Of a stretch of DNA of 64,000 bases, positions 44,157 through 52,348 are shown in pieces (within the stretch, counting starts at the first letter, position 1; every line of letters starts with the position of its first letter). The stretch is from Adlercreutzia sp910585575 (GTDB lineage: Bacteria > Actinomycetota > Coriobacteriia > Coriobacteriales > Eggerthellaceae). The translations under genes and the position numbers were made by a program. A model generated the notes under the pieces. That model was given only the letters and a program-made list of their open reading frames with translations. It searched no databases and was not told the DNA's origin. The DNA lies in assembly GCF_951801035.1 (NCBI RefSeq), contig NZ_CATOKT010000001.1. One strand, written 5' to 3'.

Positions 44157-45410
44157 CTAGGCCTGCAGGTACTTCGCCTTAGCCGCCAAGATGCGCGTCA
44201 CTGACTCGTCGATGCGCTCTTCCGTGAGGTCGCCCGCTGCTACGGCGTCGAGAACGCCCTGGTAGGCGGCGGAGAAGTCCTCAGGCATGAGCGGGATGTC
44301 GCACCCGGCCTGCAGGGCGGCCACGGCCGCTTCCGCCGAGGAATAGCGATCAGTGATTGCCCCCATGGCCAAAGAATCGGTGACCACGATGCCCGTATAG
44401 CCCAGCTTGTCGCGCAGCAGGTCCTGCACCACCTTGGTCGAAAGCGACGCCGGCGTCTCATCGCCGATGACGTTCGGCAGGTTCAGATGGCCCACCATGA
44501 TAAGGGGCACGCCGGCCTCGATAGCCGCCTTGAACGGCACAAAATCGACTTCCTCCAGCTCTTCGACGGTTTTCTCGATGGTGATGGACCCATCATGGGA
44601 ATCGCCGGCCGCGGAGCCGATGCCCGGGAAGTGCTTGGCGCAGCACAGCAGGCCGGCCGCCTCGAAGCCCTCCACTTCAGCCCGCACCATGCCGGCTGCC
44701 ACCGTGGCGTCGCTCGAAAACGAGCGGAGTCCCATGGTGTCGCTCCGCGAGGGATCGACCACATCGGCCACCGGGGCGAAATCGAGGTTGAAACCGAGGG
44801 GCTTCAGATAGTCGGCGATGGCCTGAGCCGCCTGCTTGGCCGCCGCCGGATCCCCCGCGCTGCCCAGCGCCGAGGCATCCCCGACATCCGGAACGTCGAA
44901 GGTCTCGTTGTCGGCAATGCGCACGACGCTGCCACCCTCCTCATCCACCGCGAGGAAGGGCGTCACGTTGCCATCCGCCTCGTAGAACTGCTTGACGTTG
45001 GCTAGCATATCGGTGGTCTGCGTGGGGTCCAGCAGGTTCGGGGCGAAGTACACGATGCCGCCGACGGGCCAGCGCGTCAGACCCTCATGGGTCATGTCCC
45101 CTGCTTGAGTCACTTGGGACACTCCTTCGACGAGCGCTTCCGGCGCCACGACGAACAGCTGAGCCACTTTCTGCTCGAGCGTCATAGCGCCGAGGCGATC
45201 AGCCACCGCCGACGAGCTGTCGGCGGAAGCAGGAGCCTCCTCGCCAGCGCCAGCAGTCGGTTGAGCGTCGTCAAAGGTGGTGGAAGAGCCGGGCTCCGAA
45301 GTCTCAACGTCCTCCGAGCCGGCACAGCCGCCGAGGGCCAGGGTGCCGCCCGCCACCGCGGAGAGCCACACGAACCGGCGACGGGACAGAGAACCAGGGA
45401 ATCGAGCCAT
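44157..45410 (-). CDS. Glycoside hydrolase family 3 lipoprotein (NagZ-like)
   Basis: A 417-residue exported GH3, probable beta-N-acetylhexosaminidase. Leader SRRRFVWLSAVAGGT with lipobox LALGGC is Tat-lipoprotein-like. GH3 motifs: MTLEQKVAQLFVV, VDEEGGSVVRI, CAKHFPGIGSAAGDSHDG (including the Asp/His catalytic dyad of NagZ-type enzymes) and the nucleophile region VVTDSLAMGAI. NagZ-type enzymes release GlcNAc from wall muropeptides. It starts 20 bp after the amidase, a natural wall-turnover pair. Confidence 0.92.
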   Translation of the reverse strand: MARFPGSLSRRRFVWLSAVAGGTLALGGCAGSEDVETSEPGSSTTFDDAQPTAGAGEEAPASADSSSAVADRLGAMTLEQKVAQLFVVAPEALVEGVSQVTQAGDMTHEGLTRWPVGGIVYFAPNLLDPTQTTDMLANVKQFYEADGNVTPFLAVDEEGGSVVRIADNETFDVPDVGDASALGSAGDPAAAKQAAQAIADYLKPLGFNLDFAPVADVVDPSRSDTMGLRSFSSDATVAAGMVRAEVEGFEAAGLLCCAKHFPGIGSAAGDSHDGSITIEKTVEELEEVDFVPFKAAIEAGVPLIMVGHLNLPNVIGDETPASLSTKVVQDLLRDKLGYTGIVVTDSLAMGAITDRYSSAEAAVAALQAGCDIPLMPEDFSAAYQGVLDAVAAGDLTEERIDESVTRILAAKAKYLQA

Positions 45411-45430
45411 GATGCCTCCTTGAAACGAGG

Positions 45431-46411
45431 TTACGCGTGCGTGCGTTTTTGCTGATAGGACTTCAGATAGGGGGCAAATTCCTCGGAGGTATCCGAATTG
45501 CCCGAGCGCCAGGCCTTGTGGTCGATAATTTGGCTTTCGAACCCGTAGTAAGCGTCGATGTAGGCGATGAGCTTGTCGACCGCCTCCAGCTGAGCCTCGG
45601 GGTAATCGCCCTCGCCTCCCTGGTGCACCATCTCAATACCGATGGAGTAGGAGTTCATGCCGTAGTCGGCATAGTCGTCGCCGATGGGGGTTGTACCCTT
45701 TTTGTCATCGCGAGCTTCATTGTTGGTGCCGAACTCCACGTTGTGGCCCGTGTCGCCGAAGCCGGCGTGATGGGCGATCTTATCGAGGGGAACGCATTGC
45801 CAAATGGAGCCGTCCTTGTTCACGATGAAATGGGCCGCTACCAGGTTGCCGTTGGAATCCCACCAGTCAATCACGTTGGCGGCGCTGTCGCCGCCCTCAG
45901 TGTCGTGCAGCACGATATAGCGCTGATAGTCCGCCGGTTTCTCGCCATGCACGAAGCTTTTGCGATAGTCCTCGGTGACATCGAGGTCTTCGAAAAGAGC
46001 GTCGATGTCCACTTCCTCTTCGGGGGCAGCCTCGCTGGCGGCTGCGCCTTTGCCGCTGGACGCGGCCGCGTCGGGCGCCGAGGCGCCAGGTGCGGGGTCA
46101 GGGGATTCCTTCTGGGAGGAAGCGCCGCTTGAAGCCTCGGCGTCTTCGTCCGTGGTGGCCGTCGTGGCGGCTGGCGTGTCCAATACGTCAGAAGCAGACG
46201 GCGCCTCAACGGCCACCACGCTTCCAGAGGCCGAAGAGCCGGAGGAAGCGTCGGCGCCTTCTTCGCTTTGCTGCGCGCAGGCCGTCGCGCTGAGGAGCAC
46301 CATCAGAAGCAGGAAGATCAGGGAGGTAATTTGCACGACATCGAGCGCACGGCGCGTAGCCGTTGAGCGCTGCTCAAGAAGCGGAGCCGCGGCCCCGAGA
46401 AGATTTCTCAT
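45431..46411 (-). CDS. N-acetylmuramoyl-L-alanine amidase, membrane anchored
   Basis: A 326-residue hydrolase removing stem peptides from muramic acid. ATG at 46411 with AGGA 6 nt upstream; the nearby ATG at 46417 is less well placed. A membrane helix with lipobox-like LLSATACAQ (residues about 25-45) is followed by a low-complexity Ser/Ala/Asp linker to about residue 130. The amidase_2 domain has YIVLHDTEGGDSA (Zn His), GSIWQCVPLDKIAHHAGFG and IIDHKAWRSG. First gene of the pair with the GH3 enzyme. Confidence 0.9.
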   Translation of the reverse strand: MRNLLGAAAPLLEQRSTATRRALDVVQITSLIFLLLMVLLSATACAQQSEEGADASSGSSASGSVVAVEAPSASDVLDTPAATTATTDEDAEASSGASSQKESPDPAPGASAPDAAASSGKGAAASEAAPEEEVDIDALFEDLDVTEDYRKSFVHGEKPADYQRYIVLHDTEGGDSAANVIDWWDSNGNLVAAHFIVNKDGSIWQCVPLDKIAHHAGFGDTGHNVEFGTNNEARDDKKGTTPIGDDYADYGMNSYSIGIEMVHQGGEGDYPEAQLEAVDKLIAYIDAYYGFESQIIDHKAWRSGNSDTSEEFAPYLKSYQQKRTHA

Positions 46412-46500
46412 AGCCATTCCTTTGCGTTGAACGATTAAGGGATATTTGCAAAGTGTCACCCCAGCATACGCCACCTTTTCCCCGCGCGCAAATGATTAAG

Positions 46501-46543
46501 CCCGAAAAGTAGAACGCCCGCGCAGGGCGGGCGTTCTGGGGCA
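46501..46543 (-). terminator. Terminator hairpin, copy A of a 43-bp direct repeat
   Basis: Stem AGAACGCCCGC/GCGGGCGTTCT, followed on the minus strand by a T-rich CTACTTTTC. It ends the Rpn-like gene. 41 of 43 bases match copy B at 47528-47570, in the same orientation. Confidence 0.85.
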
Positions 46544-46550
46544 GTGAGAG

Positions 46551-47384
46551 TTATCTCTCTTCAGCTTCGATCTGCTCAAGCAATTCCTCGCAGAATGCGG
46601 CGTCGCATACGGCTCTCTGCGCTTCCTCGACGCGCCCCTCGTCAAACAGCCGCTTCATGAGAGCAGCCATCTCGGCCTTTCCCTCGACCTTTCCCTCGGC
46701 CTTTCCCTCACGTCGCGAGATAGCAATCTGGCTAGCCATGTCCTGTTCGAGCGTAAGCAACTGGATCGCCTCCCTTCGCCAGAGATCGTCTTGATTGGCA
46801 TGTCGAACTGCCTCATCGACCTCTCGCACTAGCGCAGTTTCAAATACCTCCGAAGCCATTCCGCCTTGTGCGGTGTATCTTAACAAATCACGTAGTTCGC
46901 CAAAAGGCGCATCTTCCCAGTACGCCGCATTGAGAATCTTCCAGCAAGTGCCATCATCGACTGAGAGCTGGGGAGCCTGGCAGCAACGTTTCACGAACGT
47001 TGCGACGGGAATTCCCAAGCCAAGCGGATCATCGGTGCAGATAAAAATAAGGTAGCTCTCGGGCAGATCCTCGTAATTCGACCCCTTCCGCAAATAGGCG
47101 ACATCCATGCTCGCCTGATAGTATCGCAGTCGTCGCCAAAGATCTTTCCTCCCGTAGGCTTGCATCTCGATGTCGTACATCTTTCCTGACGCCTTCAAGA
47201 ACACATCCATCCGAATGCCCTTCGAGCTCAAGGCTGGTTCGATAGCCTGCTCGGCGTTGATCAATTCAATACGACCAATCTCTTCCCCAAGAATCACTTC
47301 CACAACTCTCTTGCAGATAGCTTTATCGGCCATAACGCGTCCAAACATGGGGTAGTCGCTAAAGGCAAGCATTCCATCTTTCAT
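46551..47384 (-). CDS. Rpn family recombination-promoting nuclease / putative transposase
   Basis: A 277-residue PD-(D/E)xK nuclease-like protein of the Rpn (formerly transposase_31) group. ATG at 47384 with AAAGGA upstream. Motifs: DYPMFGRVMADKAICKRVV, IRMDVFLKASGKMYDIEMQ (the catalytic D...ExQ) and YYQASMDVAYLRKG. The C-terminus contains EGKAEGKVEGKAE, from an in-frame 12-bp tandem repeat. Rpn proteins cleave DNA and raise recombination or act in phage defence. The gene has lower GC than its neighbours and is flanked by near-identical 43-bp hairpins, compatible with mobility as a single-gene cassette. Confidence 0.88.
   Translation of the reverse strand: MKDGMLAFSDYPMFGRVMADKAICKRVVEVILGEEIGRIELINAEQAIEPALSSKGIRMDVFLKASGKMYDIEMQAYGRKDLWRRLRYYQASMDVAYLRKGSNYEDLPESYLIFICTDDPLGLGIPVATFVKRCCQAPQLSVDDGTCWKILNAAYWEDAPFGELRDLLRYTAQGGMASEVFETALVREVDEAVRHANQDDLWRREAIQLLTLEQDMASQIAISRREGKAEGKVEGKAEMAALMKRLFDEGRVEEAQRAVCDAAFCEELLEQIEAEER
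46691..46726. repeat. 12-bp in-frame tandem repeat in the Rpn-like gene
   Basis: About three copies of a unit reading CCTTTCCCTCGG or CCTTTCCCTCGA on the plus strand encode EGK[A/V] each. Copy number could change the length of the C-terminal helix. Confidence 0.7.
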
Positions 47385-47527
47385 AGCACATCCTTTCTCG
47401 CAGCCACAGATGCACACCATGGCAAACACGAGCCGTGCTTCCTTCGCAAAAAAGGTGACCCCTGCTTCGCAATCCTCTCACGGCGCAGCCGCCATTCGCC
47501 CGCAACCCCAAAGAACCCGTGCCACAC

Positions 47528-47570
47528 CCCGAAAAGCAGAACGCCCGCGCAAGGCGGGCGTTCTGGGGCA
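47528..47570 (-). terminator. Terminator hairpin, copy B of the 43-bp direct repeat
   Basis: Same stem and flanks as copy A (two differences in 43). It follows the stop of the LRR-CAP gene and, on the minus strand, ends in GCTTTTCGGG. Confidence 0.85.
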
Positions 47571-47594
47571 ATTCGCTCTAGGAGCGCACTCTGG

Positions 47595-50069
47595 TTACTT
47601 TTTTACTGCTACCTGCTTGACCTTGCTCCATCCTGTATATTGCTTCTTACCCTTAACGGTTTTATAGGCACGCACTTTCACGTAGTAGGTTTTACCCTTC
47701 TTGAGCTTCGACACAACCTTCTTTGTCGTGGCCGCCTTCTTCACGGAAACATTCTTCGCGCCTTTGAAGTTCTTATTGGTCGAATAGGCAATTTGGTAGC
47801 CTGTTGCGCCGGCCACCTTCTTCCAGCTTACCGTTATTTTCTTCCCCTTGGTGTTTTTCGCGCTCTTGAGAGTCGGCGCGGGCAGACTCGAGATAACAAT
47901 GGTCTTCGAGACAGCCCCCTTCGCGTAGCCCGGGAAGTACACTTTTACCGTAGTCGAGCCCGAGCTCTTTTTGGCCTTGATAACGCCCTTCGAAGCACTG
48001 ACGAGCGAAGACTTGGAGCTCTTGTAGACGAGCGCCGCTGCGGGAATGGTCACCGTGGAAAAACCGTTATGCCACGTACAGGCGATCTTGGCGGTTGCTC
48101 CCTTTTTCTTCAGGCGCGTTGTCGAGAACGAGAACTTGGGCTTGTAATACTCTTTTTCAGGCGACACATATACCGTTCGGGTTTTATTGCCGTCCTTGTA
48201 CGACCCTTTCGAAGCAGTCGTGCCTTTGGCCTCCCCAAAGCACTGAACCCAGTACGTTACTCCGTTCACCTGCACACACCCCACACCGATGGAGGCGTAC
48301 GACGATCCCAGAATGTTGGAGCGATGGCCCGGGCTGTTCATCCACGACGACATAACGCTTTTCGCCGTGGCTTGTCCCGCAGCGATGTTCTCTCCGCTCA
48401 TCGCCGAGGAGACCGTAAAGCAGTCCATGCCACTTGGGCGGGTATGGCTCCAGTAAAGCGTCGTTTCCATAGCGCGCTGCATAGCCGCTTCCAGTAGATT
48501 CTTGTCCATGGTAAGCGCCGGCAACCCATACTTCTTACGCTCGGCATTAACCTGCGTAAGCACCGCGAACGCTTGGGAGTAGAGCTGTTTGCCCCGCATA
48601 GCGACCTTGACAACTATCGAATACGAGCCGTCCTCCATTTTCGTAAGACCGGACGGTATGTTTGTCATTTTAGTACTCGGCGGAAAAGCCTCTTCCCCGA
48701 TATGCGTCACGGTAGCTGGGATGCGAACCGTTTTAAGACCAGTGCACAGGGCAAAAGCATAGCGATAAATTTTTTCCAACCCATTCGGCAGCGCAATACT
48801 GGTGAGTGACTTGCAGTTCAAAAACGCCTGATAGGCTATTTCTTTGACCGTACTAGGAATGGTCACGCTCTGCAAGGAAGTACACTCGCCAAACGTACCG
48901 TTCATAATCGCCTTCACACCCGAGGGGATGACAATCTTTTTGAGGGAAGTGCAGTAACCGAAGGCGAGCATATCCAAATCAGTCACTTTGCCAAGATTCA
49001 CGTTCACGAGATTTGAGCAATCATAGAACGTGCGGTAGCCGAGAGCCTTAAGACCCGTTCCGATTGACACCGATGCAAGCGAGTAGCAACCCTCGCATAT
49101 ATACGAGCCAATGGAGGTAACCGAATTAGGCAGCGCCAGACTGGTAATATCTGCATAGCAGAATGCGCCGTCCTCAATGGTCTTCAGCGTGCTCGGCAGC
49201 GTAATGCTCTGAAGACACGATTGCATAAAGGCGTTTTCCCCGAGCGACGTCACCCCCGAGGGCACGGCAAAGCTTCCCGTCTTGCCCGCAGGGCAGAGCA
49301 CCAGCTTCTTGCCGTCTTTGCTGTAAAGCACGCCCTGAGACGCTTTGAAGCTTTTACTGCCTGCCGCCACCTCGATAGACGAAAGCGAATACACACTATA
49401 AAAAGCTGTGGCATCAAGAGAAGTGAGCGACGCGGGCAGGACCACGTTCTGGAAGGCGCAGTTTTGGAAGGCATACGAACCCACCGTGCTTAGCTTCGCG
49501 GGAAGATTGATGCTCCCTAAGCTATAGCAGCCGGCAAATACACCGCTTCCCAGCGAAGTCAGCGTCGAGGGAAGCTGCACGCTCTGGAGTTCGTAGAAAT
49601 TGTAGAAGGCAGCATCCCCCAGGGACGTGATGCCCTCGCTCACCACCACCCGCGTCACCTGCGAAGCATAGGCGGCGTAGCCCGGTGTCTCGCTCGAGGT
49701 TTGAGCGGGCAGAGCCCCTCGCCCCGTGAGCGTAAGCACACCATCAGTCACCGACCAGGAAATCGGCCCCCACATACCCGACGCAGCAGAGGCATTCTTC
49801 TTCAGCAATGTGCCAGCTTCTGCGCCGAGACTGAAGCCGGCGGGCGGCGCTGCGCTATCCGCGGGGGCGTCTAAAGCACCTTCCATCTGAGCGGCATTCG
49901 TCGCAGGCAAGGTCAAAAGATTCTGCTGGGCAGCCGCCTCCGGCATGGCCTGCTCAGCGGCTTGAGCCGGCACTGTCGGCGACAGGGTCGCAACAAGACA
50001 TACCGCTGTGAATACACTGAGGGTTTTCCGAGGCAGTTGCCCACCTCTCCGAAACGCTGTTTGCTTCAT
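47595..50069 (-). CDS. Secreted leucine-rich-repeat / CAP-domain / Ig-FN3 surface protein
   Basis: An 824-residue secreted protein with AGGAGGAG before ATG 50069. Signal peptide to about residue 37. BspA-type leucine-rich repeats span about 120-465 (LTSLGDAAFYNFYELQSVQLPS-like units). A CAP/SCP domain follows at about 495-612 with VLTQVNAERKKYGLPAL, YWSHTRPSG, GENIAAG and SPGHRSNILG. Then an Ig-like part (660-725) and a C-terminal FN3 module with ITVSWKKVAGATGYQIAYS, ending in basic residues. LRR_5 plus CAP fusion suggests host or cell-surface contact. GC is lower than that of housekeeping neighbours. Confidence 0.9.
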   Translation of the reverse strand: MKQTAFRRGGQLPRKTLSVFTAVCLVATLSPTVPAQAAEQAMPEAAAQQNLLTLPATNAAQMEGALDAPADSAAPPAGFSLGAEAGTLLKKNASAASGMWGPISWSVTDGVLTLTGRGALPAQTSSETPGYAAYASQVTRVVVSEGITSLGDAAFYNFYELQSVQLPSTLTSLGSGVFAGCYSLGSINLPAKLSTVGSYAFQNCAFQNVVLPASLTSLDATAFYSVYSLSSIEVAAGSKSFKASQGVLYSKDGKKLVLCPAGKTGSFAVPSGVTSLGENAFMQSCLQSITLPSTLKTIEDGAFCYADITSLALPNSVTSIGSYICEGCYSLASVSIGTGLKALGYRTFYDCSNLVNVNLGKVTDLDMLAFGYCTSLKKIVIPSGVKAIMNGTFGECTSLQSVTIPSTVKEIAYQAFLNCKSLTSIALPNGLEKIYRYAFALCTGLKTVRIPATVTHIGEEAFPPSTKMTNIPSGLTKMEDGSYSIVVKVAMRGKQLYSQAFAVLTQVNAERKKYGLPALTMDKNLLEAAMQRAMETTLYWSHTRPSGMDCFTVSSAMSGENIAAGQATAKSVMSSWMNSPGHRSNILGSSYASIGVGCVQVNGVTYWVQCFGEAKGTTASKGSYKDGNKTRTVYVSPEKEYYKPKFSFSTTRLKKKGATAKIACTWHNGFSTVTIPAAALVYKSSKSSLVSASKGVIKAKKSSGSTTVKVYFPGYAKGAVSKTIVISSLPAPTLKSAKNTKGKKITVSWKKVAGATGYQIAYSTNKNFKGAKNVSVKKAATTKKVVSKLKKGKTYYVKVRAYKTVKGKKQYTGWSKVKQVAVKK

Positions 50070-50131
50070 AGTCTCCTCCTGACAAGACCCTCTGCGCAGA
50101 GCGCGCATCGGCCCCACATTCTGGGCACTTC

Positions 50132-50785
50132 CTATTTCAACACCAGGTCGTCGGCGTCGATGCAGCTGTCATCGTCCTGCTTGACGTCCTGCTTCTTGTC
50201 ACTGTTGGAACTGCTCTCCGACTTCTTGTCGGAGCTGCTGTCGGACTTTTTGTCCGACTTGCTCTCGCTCTTCTTTTCGGACTTCTTCTCCGATTTCTTC
50301 TCGCTCTTCTTCTCCGTCTTCTTTTCGGAGCTACTGGACTTCTTCTCGGAGCTGCTGGATTTCTTTTCCGACTTCTTGGTACTACTCGACGAGCTCGAGG
50401 ACTTCGACTCGCTCTGAGTCTTCGCCTCGGCAGCCTCGGCCTCGGCAGCCTCTTCTGCAGCAGCCTCGGCCTCAGCCTTCTTCTCTGCCGCCTTCTGCTC
50501 GGCCTCGGCCTTCTCGGCGGCCGCCTTCTCGTCTGCCTCCTTCTGAGCGGCCTCCTCGGCAGCCTTCTTGTCGGCTTCTTCCTTCTCGGCAGCGGCCTTG
50601 GCGTCCGCTTCGGCCTTCGCAGCAGCGGCCTGATCCTCGCCCTCCTTCGTTTCCTGCTGAGCCGTCTGCTCGGTATCGGCCTGCTTGGTGTCTTCGGCCT
50701 GCTGGCTCTGAGCGCAGGCGGGCAGTAGGCCCATGCTCAAGCAGAGGCTCAGTCCGAGTACGGCCATTCCCTGGGTCTTCTTCAT
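50132..50785 (-). CDS. Low-complexity Lys/Glu/Ser lipoprotein
   Basis: A 217-residue lipoprotein; ATG at 50785 with AAAGGAG upstream. Signal with lipobox LLPAC (Cys about 24), then a charged Ala/Glu/Lys coiled coil (about 30-120) and a Ser/Lys tail built from SEKK and SSDKK units, ending CIDADDLVLK. The coiled coil and flexible tail would span or decorate the wall. The repetitive DNA (plus-strand words like TTCTTTTCGGA) is prone to copy-number change. Lies 45 bp after the AlgX/AlgJ-like gene and before the LRR-CAP gene. Confidence 0.75.
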   Translation of the reverse strand: MKKTQGMAVLGLSLCLSMGLLPACAQSQQAEDTKQADTEQTAQQETKEGEDQAAAAKAEADAKAAAEKEEADKKAAEEAAQKEADEKAAAEKAEAEQKAAEKKAEAEAAAEEAAEAEAAEAKTQSESKSSSSSSSTKKSEKKSSSSEKKSSSSEKKTEKKSEKKSEKKSEKKSESKSDKKSDSSSDKKSESSSNSDKKQDVKQDDDSCIDADDLVLK

Positions 50786-50830
50786 TGGTTTGCTCCTTTG
50801 TTCGGGGGCGCGTGGTGCCCTTGATTCCCT

Positions 50831-52336
50831 TTATGCTGAAAACCGCACGTCGTAGGTGTCGAGAAGCAGCACATCGGCTCCTCGCTGCACCATAATGTCG
50901 GCAGTCAGGTTTTGCTCGGCCCACAGATCGAGGCTCGCATACACGCAGTAGCCCTGATCGGTGCCTGCCTCGTCGTCGCTGATGAGGAACGCACGGTACG
51001 TGCCGGCCGCCCCCTCCTCGTCGGTCAGACGCACGAGGATCTCATCGCCCTCTTCCAACGTTATGCCTTCGATCACGCCCTCGACGCAGGCCAGCGGCCC
51101 GTTTTCCGACGTAGCGCACGAGGCGCTGCCCTCAGCTTCAACCGGCTCCACTTCTTCCAAATCTACCTGGGGGCACACCATAAGCGGCGCCTGCTGGGCG
51201 AACAGGTCCATGTGGCGCTGGGCGCGCTCGACCACCACCACCTGGGGCTCGATGTCATCGACGAGCAGGGCGTTGTAGGGCAGCTTCTTGCTGAACGTGG
51301 CCGACTCGAATTCGCAGGCCAAATACGGAATAAGGCTGTTGCCGAACGAGTCGCGGAACATGAGTAGCGAGCCGTTTTCCGCCGCCAGGCCCTCGTTATC
51401 GGACGCCGGCTGCGCCTCAACGGTCGAGTCTTCCACCGAGGCGCCCTCGACGAACTCCCACTGGGACCCGCTGCGCAGCGAGCCCGTGGCGCCCGAACCG
51501 TCGTTGATGCCCACGGCATACCAGTTGGGCTCGGGATCAGGCGAAAGAGGATAGAGCATGCGGCTCAAGTCACCCGTGTAATCATCGGCTTCCTGCAAGT
51601 CGGCCGGGGTCAGCCCCAGCGGGGTGAACCCTGTCGCTTGGGCCAACGCGTCGTGAGCCACCAGGGCGCCCTTCTCCGTCCAATGGGAGTCGCGCAGGAA
51701 ATACAGGCGCTCTTCGGACGCCGCCAAGGGCTCGACCACGTCGACGTAGTTCACACCTGCCTCTTCCATGGCCTGCTTCATCCGCGCCAGATCGTCTGAG
51801 GCCACCGACGGGTAATAGAAGGGCATGTCCTGCCCGTACAGCGTGTTTTTATCGGGCGCTACCGTCACGGCGAAAGCAGCCTCGCGCTCTTCGCAATAGT
51901 CCTGCAGCATACGCATGTTGTGCGCCATGTTGCGCGCCTCGGCCGGCCGCAGCGGATCGCGATTCTGAAAGTCATTCAGCGTGCCGGCGTAGTACAGCCA
52001 GCCGTTGTTTCCCACCACCACGCTATCGGCCGTGGATACCCCGAACAGCCCGGCGTACAGGTGAGCGCCGGCATCAATCAGGGGCACGCGATAGGCGAAG
52101 TGGTCGGAGAAATAGTCGCCGGCCTGAGAGAGGAAGTCACCGTTGAGCCCCGCCTCTTCATCGTAAAGCTGCGGGAATGATACCAGCTCGCGGTTCTCAA
52201 TGGACTCGTCGGTGGGAGCCCAGATCATACCCACCAAGGGTAGCAGCAGCATCGCGAACACCAGCACGGGGAACACCACGCGAGCAGCGCGCGCCGAAGC
52301 CGGCGCCTTGCGAATGTCGTTGTAAGTTCTTGCCAC
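50831..52336 (-). CDS. AlgX/AlgJ-like SGNH acetyltransferase (DHHW family)
   Basis: A 501-residue membrane-anchored protein; the GTG at 52336 is 8 nt after GGGGG, better spaced than the GTG at 52345. One N-terminal helix, then an extracytoplasmic SGNH fold: GNNGWLYYAG, LRDSHWTEKGA (Asp-x-His) and MFRDSFGNSLIPYL (Ser). The C-terminal 120 residues form an extra acidic domain with CATSENGPLACVEG. Such proteins take acetyl groups relayed by an MBOAT and add them to a polysaccharide. Starts 12 bp after the MBOAT stop. Confidence 0.88.
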   Translation of the reverse strand: MARTYNDIRKAPASARAARVVFPVLVFAMLLLPLVGMIWAPTDESIENRELVSFPQLYDEEAGLNGDFLSQAGDYFSDHFAYRVPLIDAGAHLYAGLFGVSTADSVVVGNNGWLYYAGTLNDFQNRDPLRPAEARNMAHNMRMLQDYCEEREAAFAVTVAPDKNTLYGQDMPFYYPSVASDDLARMKQAMEEAGVNYVDVVEPLAASEERLYFLRDSHWTEKGALVAHDALAQATGFTPLGLTPADLQEADDYTGDLSRMLYPLSPDPEPNWYAVGINDGSGATGSLRSGSQWEFVEGASVEDSTVEAQPASDNEGLAAENGSLLMFRDSFGNSLIPYLACEFESATFSKKLPYNALLVDDIEPQVVVVERAQRHMDLFAQQAPLMVCPQVDLEEVEPVEAEGSASCATSENGPLACVEGVIEGITLEEGDEILVRLTDEEGAAGTYRAFLISDDEAGTDQGYCVYASLDLWAEQNLTADIMVQRGADVLLLDTYDVRFSA

Positions 52337-52348
52337 GGCGGTCACCCC

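Noticed and set aside
50200..50420. CRISPR-like periodic repeats
   Set aside because: The periodicity comes from in-frame SEKK and SSDKK codons in the lipoprotein gene; there are no spacers of constant length and no cas genes.
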